Part shown: in pieces, positions 23,972-34,900 of the stretch
Layout: each line of letters begins with the position of its first letter
Numbering within the stretch: the stretch's first letter is position 1
Assembly (NCBI RefSeq): GCF_000226095.1
Contig: NC_016475.1
Span: 2,542,001 to 2,606,000, forward strand
Direction: 5' to 3'
DNA length: 64,000 bases
From: Thermothelomyces thermophilus ATCC 42464
Taxonomy: Eukaryota > Ascomycota > Sordariomycetes > Sordariales > Chaetomiaceae
The notes under the pieces: model-generated
Database searches by the model: none
Seen by the model: the letters and a program-made list of their open reading frames with translations, nothing else
Told to the model about the DNA's origin: nothing
Position numbers and translations under genes: made by a program

Positions 23972-24691
23972 CTTTGACGGGTCCTGCCGTAATCTGCAGT
24001 GGGGAGTGGGGCTCAATTGAGAGCCGGAGTGTGTCAAAGTGAACTTGAAGGCTCAACTTGCCCGAAGTTGCAAGAGAAGGTATGATCCGAGATGTTGGAG
24101 AGGAAGGCATCCCTGCATGTCAGCCCAGGCAGACAGCGGCAGGCAATTGTGGGGGCAGGCAAGCTGCGACCTCTCCAGGCGAAGAAGGACCCCCGTGTCT
24201 TTTGGAAAGGAAGCCATTACTGGTGGTGCAACTATCATATTGCCAGTTCTGAGACTTGAACTAGCCGTGGTTGATTGTTCATCATCTATTGCATTGTTCG
24301 ATTTCTTTTGCCCTTAGTTTCCCCCTCTAACTTCAACGACACAGAAGCGTCAAGTGTCAAGTACGGATTACTACATACGAATTCCAAGGTAAGTACGAAG
24401 TACGGGGAGTGGAGAGTGGGTCAGGAACCATAATCCGTACCCCCCGGTGACTGCCAAGCTTAGTGATTCCTGGCTCTGATTTGCCGAAAACTCGCAGCGC
24501 AGCTTCGCTTTCAGTTCACTTCTCGCAGTGAATCTCAAGGACCACAGAGTATCTTCACAGCTGCCACGGTAACAAGAAAGCAGCTGGCATTGGGGGGAGG
24601 GCTGTTGAAAGGGGCAGCAGTATCCCTGCATCATTTTTGAAGACAAGACAAAGCCCGAAGTGTTAATTAATACGGAGAGGGGAGGTTCACC
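23972..24691. promoter_or_regulatory. Divergent promoter, Impact-domain gene and OMS1-like gene
   Basis: A 720-nt interval lies between two start codons that point away from each other. It contains TACGGATTAC at 24362-24371, AAGTACGAAGTACGGGG at 24392-24408 and the near-inverse TAATCCGTAC at 24431-24440. No TATA box could be assigned with confidence. Confidence 0.5.
24361..24440. repeat. TACGGATTAC-type motif cluster
   Basis: One exact TACGGATTAC (24362-24371), a GTACGAAGTACGG word and an inverted near-copy lie within 80 nt, between two divergent genes. Confidence 0.5.
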
Positions 24692-26152
24692 ATGGCCCTC
24701 CGCATTCGGGGGTTGTCGCAGAGGGCACTCGCTAGCCGCCCGATCTGCCTTCAGCTCACCTCGTCCGCTCGCGCTTTCACACTATCGGCCCGGCTCGCCG
24801 CCTCAAGACGAGCCATCCAGCGCCAGCAAGCCATCACCCTGCGAGTCCAACGACCACCGCAACCAGGACCTCAAACCCCTCCCTCTTCCCCCCAGCGCTC
24901 TTCTCGCGACGAGCCAAAAGCCGAATCCCTCGCCACCCTCGTCAACCAAAGGAGATGGCCTCTCTTCTTCATCGGCCTCATGGCCCTCGGCATGAGCTTC
25001 TACATCTCCGTCGTCATCACCACCGCCCTCAAAGACGACGGCGATGACAAGGTCCCTCTCCCCCCTTCCCCTTCCCCTTCCCCTTCTTCCTCCTCCTCCC
25101 CCTCCTCCTCCTGCTGCTACGACGCCCACCTCCCCGCGCCGACCGGCCTCCCCTCGACCCTCGACACGAGCAACCCGGCCGCGGCGGCGGCCTCGGCCCG
25201 GGACTTTGACCGGTCGCTCAACACGCCCGAGTGGCTGATGGGCATCACGAAGCTGCGGCGGGCGCTCGCGCTGCGGGCGCGCGGGCACGTGCTCGAGGTG
25301 GCCGTCGGCACGGGCCGCAACCTGGCGCACTACGACTGGAGCGAGGTGGCGTCGCTGTCCCAGGACGAGCCCGAGGCCCGCGCCGCCCGCGAGCGCGAGC
25401 GCGTCGTCCGCCTGCTCGACCGCCACCGCCTCGGCGGGCCCACGCTCCGGGAGCAGCGCGAGCGCGAGCGCGCCGGCGAGCTCGGCAGCCTCGACGGCGA
25501 GGTCCTCAGCTACACGGGCGTCGACGTCAGCGCCGACATGATGAGCGTCGCGCGGGACCGGATCCGCGAGGCGGTGCCCGGCCTGTCGAGGCTGATGAGG
25601 CGGCGGCGGCTCGAGGAGATGCCGCGGCTGGACGCATCCGCCGGGGTGGGCGACGAGGGCGTCCCCGTGGTGGAGGCGCTGGACGGGCGCGTGCGGCTGG
25701 TGCTCGGGGACGCGGTGCGCGGGCTGCCCCCGCCGCCGAACCCGCCGGCGGGCGGGAGGGGCACCGCGCCGGCGGCCGTGCCCCCGGCAAAGTACGACAC
25801 CATCATCCAGACGTTTGGGCTGTGCAGCGTGGCGGACCCGGCCAGGCTGCTCGCCAACATGGCCGCCAAGCTGCAGCCCGACACGGGGCGCATCATCCTG
25901 CTGGAGCACGGCCGGGGCGTCTACGACTGGATCAACAGGCGGCTGGACAAGTCGGCCCCCAAGCACTTCCGCAAGTTTGGATGCTGGTGGAACAGGGACA
26001 TCGAGAAGCTCGTGCGGGACGCCGCCGAGACGATCCCGGGCCTGGAGATTGTCGAGCTGGACCGGCCTCTGTGGTTCCAGTGGGGGACGACATTGCTGAT
26101 CGAGCTGAGGCTTAACAGCCAGGGAGGCAACGGCGCTGGACAGAAAGCGTAG
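24692..26152 (+). CDS. OMS1: OMS1-like mitochondrial methyltransferase
   Basis: Single exon, 486 residues. The N-terminus is basic and Ser/Arg-rich with few acids (MALRIRGLSQRALASRPI), fitting a mitochondrial presequence. One transmembrane segment follows at about residues 89-112 (WPLFFIGLMALGMSFYISV). After a Pro/Ser-rich linker comes a class I SAM-dependent methyltransferase domain: motif I is VLEVAVGTGRNLAHY, a later strand is YTGVDVSADMMSVAR, and the post-motif region is YDTIIQTFGLCSVADPARLL and IILLEHGRGVYDWINRRLDK. The last phrase and FGCWWNRDIE are typical of fungal Oms1. Yeast Oms1 is an inner-membrane protein; it was found as a suppressor of oxa1 defects and is linked to respiratory-complex biogenesis. 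The catalytic domain is very GC-rich, producing long false frames on both strands. Confidence 0.88.
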   Translation: MALRIRGLSQRALASRPICLQLTSSARAFTLSARLAASRRAIQRQQAITLRVQRPPQPGPQTPPSSPQRSSRDEPKAESLATLVNQRRWPLFFIGLMALGMSFYISVVITTALKDDGDDKVPLPPSPSPSPSSSSSPSSSCCYDAHLPAPTGLPSTLDTSNPAAAAASARDFDRSLNTPEWLMGITKLRRALALRARGHVLEVAVGTGRNLAHYDWSEVASLSQDEPEARAARERERVVRLLDRHRLGGPTLREQRERERAGELGSLDGEVLSYTGVDVSADMMSVARDRIREAVPGLSRLMRRRRLEEMPRLDASAGVGDEGVPVVEALDGRVRLVLGDAVRGLPPPPNPPAGGRGTAPAAVPPAKYDTIIQTFGLCSVADPARLLANMAAKLQPDTGRIILLEHGRGVYDWINRRLDKSAPKHFRKFGCWWNRDIEKLVRDAAETIPGLEIVELDRPLWFQWGTTLLIELRLNSQGGNGAGQKA

Positions 26153-27283
26153 AGATGTTATGGTGGCCGGCCGAACCCGGATCGTCTACCGTGATATGTA
26201 AGCATATTGTATTGTACACTGTAACGCTGGGTTTTAAATCTTAACATCTGTACGAGACCTCCTAGACGGATTGAACTCCGGCTCTGTATGGACACAATTA
26301 TCGCTACCCGAGAGATCCCATGTGTCAAGTACTCTTTCGAGCACCTACTATGCCTAGTATTGTTGTTGTCTTCTTGGGGGTTTTCGAGACACCAGCATCT
26401 TCACGTTGGGGCTATGGATATTTGTGTCTGCTTTTAAGATGGGAGATTGATGTATTTTTTTTTTTTGGGCACCACCGGTTAACCCATCTCGTAACTCCTT
26501 GGCCGACGCTCCTTTCACCGGACGTGTCCAAAACAAACTGGCCTGCTATCGATCCGTCCAACATCGTGCTAACCCCGAGCCATAACGCTCAAAGCCCAAG
26601 CGTGTAGGCATCCCCTGACCAGCCATGACAGGTGCGTGCCCGTCGCGGATTGGGGTGGATGTGATGATACAAGTGCAGGTCGAATTTCGTCGACCCTGCC
26701 TGGTTCCGACCAGCCCTGCATCAGTCTTTTTCCCCTCGCCCAATCTCGTTTCTCCCAACTTTTATTTACTTTTCTTTTTTCCCCTTTCCGGCCCGGGGAT
26801 TCACCCCCATAGCACCCTAAGCCCCCGTTCCATGTTTCTTCTTCTTCTACCAAAACAGCAAACAAGGGGAGAGAAATGGGAAAATAGAACAGATGAGAAA
26901 CAGGGACGGAAAGCCATACCATAAATCAACAACAGGATGCCGCCACCGCCCGCTGATTCCCTTTCACCCTCCGTAACGCCAATCGCAACCCACATCAGCT
27001 AAGTCATGAACGCCGTGAACCTAGCCTCGTCTATGGGAAGACCTGGCTTCGATGAAATCTTTTTTTAAAACAGACCCCCTTGTCTCAGAGAGATGACAAA
27101 CATGAGCGGCAAACGTATTAAATCGTCACGGAAAGAAAAAAATAAAAATAAACATCGTAAGCTGGCGGAACCACCCGCCCAGCTTTCGTCATCGTACATG
27201 GCGTAGCATCATCAGCCAGGGCCGACGACCACACACACGCTTCGCGGGGGGACGGCAGGTGAGAATTGACCGACCCCGACGGC
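26153..27283. other. Convergent intergenic region, OMS1-like and GDS1 3' ends
   Basis: Both flanking genes end here. A T-run lies at 26454-26466. No gene is recognised. Confidence 0.55.
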
Positions 27284-28629
27284 TCAGTAGTCGTCCAATA
27301 GCCCATCCAGCTCCTCGAGTTCAATGTTTTCGGGGCTGCGGTCCCACTCCAGCATGCCATCAAGCTTGGCCCAGCCGTCCACGTCGCTGTCCTTTCTCCC
27401 AAGGCCGAGGGACATGGTGGATGGCCGGATGGCGGGGCTGGAGACAAACGAGGGCGGCAGGCCGCTCATGACGGCAAACAGGGAGCTCTCGTCTCTCTCG
27501 AGATCCAATAAGCTCGCCGTCTGCTGCTCGACGGGCGGCGCGTTGCTCGACGGCGCCAGGTCGCCGTTGAGTTTCCTCTTCTGTAGGCCATCGGCCGTCT
27601 GCGTGAATTCCTTCTCGTCCTTCTCCAGCGGAGGTGACCCCGCGCGCCCGTGGCGGCCGGAGCCGCTGTGTATGGGGCGGGGCGGCATGTAGAAGCCGTG
27701 CATGGGGTAGGAGCCGATGGGGGTGCTGGGCATGGCGAAGTCGTCATCCATGTCGTCAAACTCCGGACTTGAAAGGTCAACCTCCGGGCTCGGGCTGAGC
27801 TCACGCCGCCTTTCCGTGTCGGATTCATCCGCCGATACGGACGGCGCGCTCGACGGGCTTGGCGAGACGATGCTGCGGTTGTGCGCGAGCTGGCTCAGCG
27901 CCGATGACTGCGCGGGCTCCGGCAGCGGCTGGCGTGGGCAAGTCGTCAGGTAGAAGTAGGTGCGGCGCGGGTGGGCTGATTCGAGTTCCTTGCCCAGCGG
28001 ACATGGTGAGAGCGCGGACCAGCCCGGTCGCTTGAGGTAGGACGCAAGCCGCGAAGAGATGATGGCGCACGGGTTCGCAGATCTGTATGGAGAAGCAGAG
28101 CGCGTCAGCTGACGATGTTCCTCGAGGTTAGCGCCGGGTTCGGCAGGGATACTGACTGTTGGACGATCTTGAGACGCTGAATCAAGACCGCTGCGAGCTC
28201 CTTCACCAGATGGGGCCGGTTCCCCGAATCTTGCAGCTGAACGATGACCGCTTCGACGATTTCATCGTTGATTCCCTCCATATCAATTTGTTTTGTCGCC
28301 GCGTTCTCGTCCCCGTCAGTTTCGATCGAAGGGCGCTCGGCGGGCGGTGACGGCGGCGGTGTGTTCTCGAGATTGGCCGCGTCGTCGCGCTTCTTGCGCA
28401 TGTGCTCCAGTGAGGGGGCATCGTCTGAGGATTCGCTGTAGGCGCGCTTTAACCTCTTTGGTGGAGGTTGGCTCTCTTTTGAAGGTGATGCAGGCGAAGC
28501 CATCGAGACGGGTGAGGCACCGTTGGATGAGGGTCGGTTCGTCGGTGCGCGGCTCGCGTTGGACCCGGGCACATGGATGCCCAGCGAGTGCAGCGACAGC
28601 GTCTTGTGACGGGTATTATACGGCCGCAT
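27284..28629 (-). CDS. GDS1 winged-helix domain protein
   Basis: Two exons: 28629-28157 and 28082-27284; 423 residues. It starts MRPYNTRHKTLSLHSLGIHVPG, an opening seen in filamentous-fungal GDS1-type proteins. The winged-helix core (about residues 125-215) spans the intron: HLVKELAAVLIQRLKIVQQ, then SANPCAIISSRLASYLKRPGW and HPRRTYFYLTTCPRQPLPE. The remainder is acidic and Ser/Pro-rich, ending in ELEELDGLLDDY, which resembles an acidic activation-type tail. Yeast GDS1 was found as a suppressor of a nuclear/mitochondrial (NAM9) defect; the fungal domain is probably DNA-binding. A nuclear regulator is a reasonable inference, but target genes are unknown. Donor GTCAGT and acceptor ACAG keep phase (CA|A). 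Confidence 0.82.
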
Positions 28630-28987
28630 GATTGCTCAGGGACGCAAAAAGCAACAGAGAACTCAAGATGCGACAGATTGGCAGGCCGCGACAAGCCTGG
28701 GAGATTCTCGGGTATGCTATGCGCTGGCGCTGGTCTCCAACAAACGGATGTTGGATCGCCAGAAAGCACTTGTCTAAAGCAGCGACAAACACCAATGCAC
28801 ACACGCACGCACGTCTCCGACAGTGAAGCCACCACAACAAGTCCAGCCGAACAGAAACCCTTATCCACAGGAGAACCCGAGAAGGCAAACAAGTCAATGG
28901 AAAATGATGGGAGAAACGGTTCACGCAGGGGACGAGGGGAGAAAACCAATAGTGAGACGGAGGGTTCGGAAATGGAGGGGGGGACGG

Positions 28988-29013
28988 AGGGAGGGCCCAG
29001 AGGGAGGGCCCAG
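28988..29013 (+). repeat. 13-bp perfect tandem duplication upstream of GDS1
   Basis: AGGGAGGGCCCAG is repeated head to tail (28988-29000, 29001-29013) inside a G-rich stretch about 360 nt upstream of the GDS1 start codon. Confidence 0.7.
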
Positions 29014-29360
29014 GTAACTTTTTTCGACGCTTGCCGTTTGGGGGGGTGGGTAGGCCGGAATTGTTTGGGATGATGGAAGGGGCGACTGCTTCGATGCGCA
29101 GAGGCTAGGCTGCCAAGGCTCGAAGATGGGTGCGGCGGGAACCAACCAGAAATCATGCACCTCTGACAAGGAGGGCAGGGGCTCTGGACCAAAAGAGCGG
29201 TATGACTCCACTCTCTGCAGTCAACTGCCCGATCTGTGTGGCTGCACGTCCAAGGCACCCATGCAAAGATTGACTAACGAGCAGGAAGCGAGCTGCGAGA
29301 CAGCATGCGAGAAAACTTGCACCCGCATCCCATCGTGTCGTTCCCACCTACTGTGTAGTG

Positions 29361-29370
29361 TACGGATTAC
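29361..29370 (+). repeat. TACGGATTAC intergenic word
   Basis: Exact copy of the 10-mer found also at 14990, 24362 and 30469, upstream of the GDS1 gene. Confidence 0.5.
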
Positions 29371-30467
29371 ACAACCTGCACGGACCCACATTATTTTTTT
29401 TTTTTTTCCTTACCTGACAGGCGCCGACTTTTGCTCCTCATCAGGCCGACCAATCGATGTCGCGAAAAGGGGGTCATAGCAAGTTCCCCCAGCTGAGACA
29501 TAGGACGGAAAGGAGCGTTTCCCGCTCTCCGTCGTTGCTGGGGCTAGTTGGCCGGTTGCTGTTGATCCGTGACGCTGTGACTAGGCGGTGACATCAACCT
29601 CCCCCACCATGACCTGTCCTCGAAGGGAGGCGAAGAATGCGCGAGGGTGGATTTCGGGATTCAAATGCTCGACATCCCGTTCGTTGTTTGCCCCCTTGAC
29701 GATGGACCCGAGGCTGCTTCTTCTCCACCCGGTCTCTCACCGCCCAGCTCCCTTGGCAAAGCATCTTGTCGGTTGCCCCAGTCAACAGGAACACCACGCG
29801 CCAGATGGAGTGGTGTTGTTGTTGGAGTGGACGTGTAAAAATGGCAGAGATCAGTGCTGCTCCTTCAAAACTGCTAGCAATCTCTTTCGCGGCGGGAAAA
29901 AGGACACCTGTGCTTCGTAACTAGATTTTCAAACAAGCTACGGCAACATTCGCGCTCTAATAAAAAGCGCAGCTTGCAACTATTGATGCATACGACTCGT
30001 TCTCGCTCCTACTGTGTAAGTTTTTGGTGTTCCCGTGTCGCCCCGCCGCGCTAGTGCGCATACGGTTAACGCGTCCCGTAAAATGCCGTTGACCAATCAG
30101 AAGTCCAGAATTTTGCTCGATTGCTTCTTTTTCGGCCGGTAACTATCCATGGGCAGATCTGCGCTCAGACCATCGACTTGTTCGAATTGCCGCTTTTACA
30201 CTACGACTCTGTAGCTTGGGCTTCATCAAGGACCCTTCTCCAGCTTCAGCCGTTAGTCCGGCAGGCAGGCAGGAAGAAAAATGTTACACTGCCGTCTAAT
30301 GGAACGATACTCTCACCGCCCTCCTGTAATGCACTCGACTGACTCGATCATGCTGTCGACAAGACGTGTTCACGGTGCTGCGCAACTCGAATATGGAAAA
30401 TACGTGGCGCGCAAGTTTTTTATACTATATACTATTTTGGACATAACGGAGCACATACCTTACCTAC

Positions 30468-30492
30468 TTACGGATTACAGTACAGTACATAC
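30468..30492 (+). repeat. TACGGATTAC plus TACAGTACATAC words
   Basis: Exact TACGGATTAC at 30469-30478 followed by AGTACAGTACATAC. The block GTACTCCGTAC, the inverse of the TACGGAGTAC variant, lies 100 nt further on at 30594-30604. Confidence 0.5.
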
Positions 30493-31940
30493 AAGACCCT
30501 CGATACGCACGAGACACCTACCCCTCCCCCTCTTCCATTGCCTCATGGCAAGATCTTGACGCACATGCCTCAACCCTGCGCCCGTTGAGCAGTGTACTCC
30601 GTACCCTCTCATGACGCCTGAAAGGTTCCTTAACACATGCCGTACTTCTACGCAACGTTTGCAAGTGCACCTCCGTGCGCACGCGTCAACGTAGGTAATA
30701 CCATTTTACATACGGCCAATACGGGGAAAGCTACCCTTTTTGTTGCTATGCTACACCAAGTCAGATACCTGAAGTCTCTATATGATACTCGGCCAAGATT
30801 CAGCGTCCGTTCTATGTGCCTCGGCATGCATGAGAGTCCTACACCTTTAAAGCTGCTCGAGAGATACTGTGGACATCCCTGGGGCTCTCTATTGGTAGGT
30901 TTTTGACAAGCAGGTAATTGTCAACTGTTTCTATCCAATGTGAACATCACGTCATTCCCTATTTCCCAGGGTAACACCAGAGTTATCTCACTACGATTTA
31001 CACCGTCGCTCTCGCCAGTTGCCAGCACTCAGCACTGAAACCTCGTAGACTTAACTGATAATAGTGAGGGAGGGAAGAAAAAGGCGAAAGAACGATAGGG
31101 GTACGCCCCAAGCGCCCTTGCCGAAACGATTGCCTCCGAGTGTTGATGTCATTACTTACTTGCCCCTCCATTAGTGATGAATTGCGTACTTGTGCTAGCT
31201 CCCACTCCCTACCCAAATGAGGGACCTCGGTACAGGGAGCAATGCACAGGCCTTTGCCATCTGATATGCGAGGGCGGAAAAAGACGTCCAGGCTATGAAA
31301 AATCGCAAGGAGGAAAAAAGAATAAAGGAGAAAGGGGGAGGGGGGTTGGTAGCGTGAATGGCTCGGATGCCAAAAACTACTTCAGTCAAGGTTCAAACCA
31401 TTGCAGGCACCATCACGACTCACACGAGATAAAGCCTCTCATCCACTATGGACATACCTTATTTTGAATGACTCACGTACAGTACATACATGACCAATAA
31501 CCGATACCACAAGAGCACACGTCACAGCCAAACCATAAGAGTTGCACTTCGCCAATTGGTCGTCAAGAAACCATCTAGCACCGTTCCTGCTCGTGCACCG
31601 TAAGAAGATATCATACTTGAATGTCTAAGTAGGCCAAACCCTCCAAACGCCATCCCGTGATATTTTTTGATCTAGGCGTGCGCCTAAAAAGCAACGCGTT
31701 CCATAAACTACATGGGCATATGAATCTGAAGTGTCATACCCACAGCCCTTTTCGCCCTATGGGCTAACTAGAGAGACCATCTGGTCCTTGCTGAATTCGG
31801 CCAACGGGGCTTCCCCCCTCCCTTGCAAGCCCCGTTGGCTTTGATTTAGTTGAATGGAAGATGAAGCAGGTTCAGACACATTCCCGTGTTCAAACTGTGC
31901 ATCCTCGAAAGAGTCGGTTGTGCTGTTTAGTCTGAGACTC

Positions 31941-34900
31941 TTAAGCAGCCGGGCGGAGGATTTCCGCAAATCTTTGGGCCACCTATTTGATCCTCGGTCA
32001 GCATTCTGATCATGATAAAAAAAGAAGGTGCACAAAACAAACATACCTCTGGCGTCGACTTGATAAACTGCAGCTCGAAGAAGTGGTATTTCTCATTCTT
32101 GAGCAACTCGAGCACCGTGATCATGAGGCCCCACGGCTGCGGCCAGTACCCAACCAGCCTCTCAAGCAGGATGCGCACAATTTGCTGGCGGATATCCGTC
32201 TCCTCCGGGTCCGACATGTCCTGACCAAAGAGTTCCAGCAGCGCGTGACTGAAGTAGTTGGTTGACGCGTTCGGGTACCGGAGCTCATTGACCATGCTGC
32301 ACAGAAGGTAGTACCTGGCCTCGGGAGACACTTCGGTGACAAGCATTCGCAGCGTCTTGACATCAGACGCCCCGGGCACGAAGATGGGCGCGTCGCTCTT
32401 AGAGCCAGCACGGGTGACGGCGAAGTGGGCGAATTGCGCAACCACAGCCGCGATGACCCGACGGTTGACCCCGATCGGGACGAAGCCAAAAGCGGTCTCC
32501 TCGGCTTCAACTTTGTTGATGGCGTGGTTGATCTGAGCGATGGCGTCCTCCGAAGGGCCGTTCTGTAACGCGTGCTCCACAATGTTGAGCAGGCCGATCT
32601 CCCGTAGCACACCGGCCGAGTCAAACAGCGTCATGGGAGCTTCCCTCATCTCGGGAATCCTATCTGCCTTGAGCCCAGGCTGCAAGGGGTCCGCCGCCTT
32701 GTTGAAGGCGGGAGGAGTGGCAGTGAGGATAAAGTTGATGAGCTGTGTCACATGGGGTGGAATGCTCTGGCACAACTCCACATGTGATGCGGCAATGTAC
32801 TCGGGGAAATCGTGATGGAGGATCGCCAAGAACCTCAGCACTCCGTGGTAGATACCCTTGGCCAGGGGCGAAACGCTGAATGGCTTCAGAAGGTCCCCCA
32901 GATACGAGAGGACCTGCGTGAGCAGCTTCGTGAACGGTGCCCAACCTGCTCTGTCCGGGAGGCGGAGGATCACGGGCACGAAGTTGCGATGGGCGACGAG
33001 CTCCGTCCAGCCGAAGATGAAGCCCGGGTACAGACTGGGGCGGAGATCGTACAGACGCGCCGCAAACTTCAGAATGAACTGTTGATAGTCGCTCTCCGAT
33101 AGGTGATGCCTCGCCAGATCCGCCAGCTCGTGCAGGATGAGCGAGTAGAACCGGAAGAAGACGCGCTGGTTAAATCTCTCACCCCTCTTGGCATGGTGAC
33201 TGTTCAGCACCAGCACGCTGAGGGACAGGACCGACTCCAAAAACGCCACACCTGCCGACTGCTCGTTGTCTTGGTGGGATTTGACAAAGATCATGATCAT
33301 CCTGACCAGTGCCTCAAGGGCCTGGTACGCTTCCGTCAAGCCGCCGTCCGAATGGATGCTCTGCTCGAACCGCTCGACAGACTTGTCGAGAGCCAGACGA
33401 GTGAAGAGCAGGAAATCCTCTCTGTTGCTAACGACGCCGCGCGAATGCATCTGCTGGACGAAAATCATGGCGGACTTTTCGGTGGCAAAGCGGTTGTTGC
33501 ACAGATGAATCCATTCCTCAAAAATGTAATCCATCTGATCCAGCTGGATAGCATCGAGCTCCTCTTTGGACAGATTGGCGGGTAGCTCAGGCGGCGGCGC
33601 CAGCACCTTCGACTTGAAGCGTGCTGCCCCGGGGACGTCTGGCTCCTCTGTGATCCACGACCACGCCTCCTCTAAGCTCCGGACAAAATCAGCATAGAGG
33701 GCGAGCGGGCTGTCGTTGAGAAGCGTGAGGTCCATGAGCTGCTCGAGGAAGGTTATCGATCCCTCCTTGCGCTGCTGCAGAAGCTCCGCTGTCGCGGCAT
33801 CGATGTTCCTCCAGTCGAGCAGGTCAGTGGGAAGCAGGGCTGTGATGAGGGGCAGGCTGAGGAACAACTGCCCAGGTTGCTGATGGAAGAGCTGGCGGAT
33901 CTGTTCGCTAATCACGGGCCCGGCAATCTTGCGGAGAGTCTCGAGAACGTGCACTAAAGTCTCCAAGAGAAGATCGCCCTCGGGCTGACGGAAGAGGAGC
34001 TGAGAGATTTGGTTTGCGGCATAAGCCACGAACTCCTCGGACGTCTGCTGTGTTTTGATGACGAGCTGGACCAGGGCGTCGACGATGTCCAAGACCGGGT
34101 GGGACCTCGGGAGGTCGCTGAAATGTTCCTCGGTCGCGCTGGCCGCAGTGGTCGTCAGCTGCTCGAGTAGCTTGTTGATCCTATCAGCAATGCTCCGGGA
34201 GTCGATCTGATTGAGCCCAGCCTGTCGGCCGTTCGCCATTGCAAGGTGCACTTGCGGGTAGTGCTGAAGCTGCGCTCCCAGATGGGGCATTGACGGAGTC
34301 TCCGCAGGAGTCGGCATACTGCTAACAGCGCTGTACTGATCGCCAAGAGTCTCGCTGGGCAAAGTCCTGGCATCCGACGCCGACGGTCCATGCGGGGGTC
34401 CCGCCGCGGCAGGATTGGCCCTTGACTGGCGGGCAAAGTCGTCGTAGATGGCCATCTGCTCGGCATTCAGGCCGCCGAGACTAGGCTGCAGCTTGAACGG
34501 GTGAGGAATGGTCATCGCCCAGCGGCTCAATCCGTGGTCGATGTAGGGCTCGGAAGGCCGCTGAAGCCGGTGGCGGCGCCGCGCCTCCAGCTCGGGCTCC
34601 ATCAAATCTTCAATCTCCGGAATCGCACGTTCCTCAGCGCACTTCTCGATGATGCTCGAGGCCAGTTCAAGGTTGGAGTTAACACACAGCATGATGATGC
34701 CCTCGGGTAGCCCTTGGGGTAGATCGGCGGACAGGTTGCGCAAGTAATTGGCGAGGTTTGCGCGCAACGGCTCCTTGGAGGTGACGAGCGCCAGGCTGCC
34801 GGCTGTTGACTTGACCATATTGATCGCCGCCGTCCGCACACGATTCTCGTCGGGCTCGGTCGCGAAGTCCTTCCGAACCATCTGGTGCGTCGAAATCGCC

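Larger units (their letters stand above)
28630..31940. other. 3.3-kb gene-free region between GDS1 and NOT1
   Basis: No protein-coding gene is supported: frames are short, non-homologous and overlap each other. Features seen are a perfect 13-bp tandem duplication (28988-29013), an 18-base T-run region (29394-29407), two exact TACGGATTAC words (29361-29370 and 30469-30478) and GTACTCCGTAC (30594-30604). No tRNA or transposon remnant was recognised. Confidence 0.5.

Noticed and set aside
24803-25966. Long open frames on both strands over the OMS1-like gene
   Set aside because: They are Arg/Ala/Gly-rich shadows of a very GC-rich methyltransferase frame with no recognisable motif.
28449-29258. 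269-codon minus-strand frame upstream of GDS1
   Set aside because: Overlaps GDS1 exon 1 in a different frame, no domain and poor composition.
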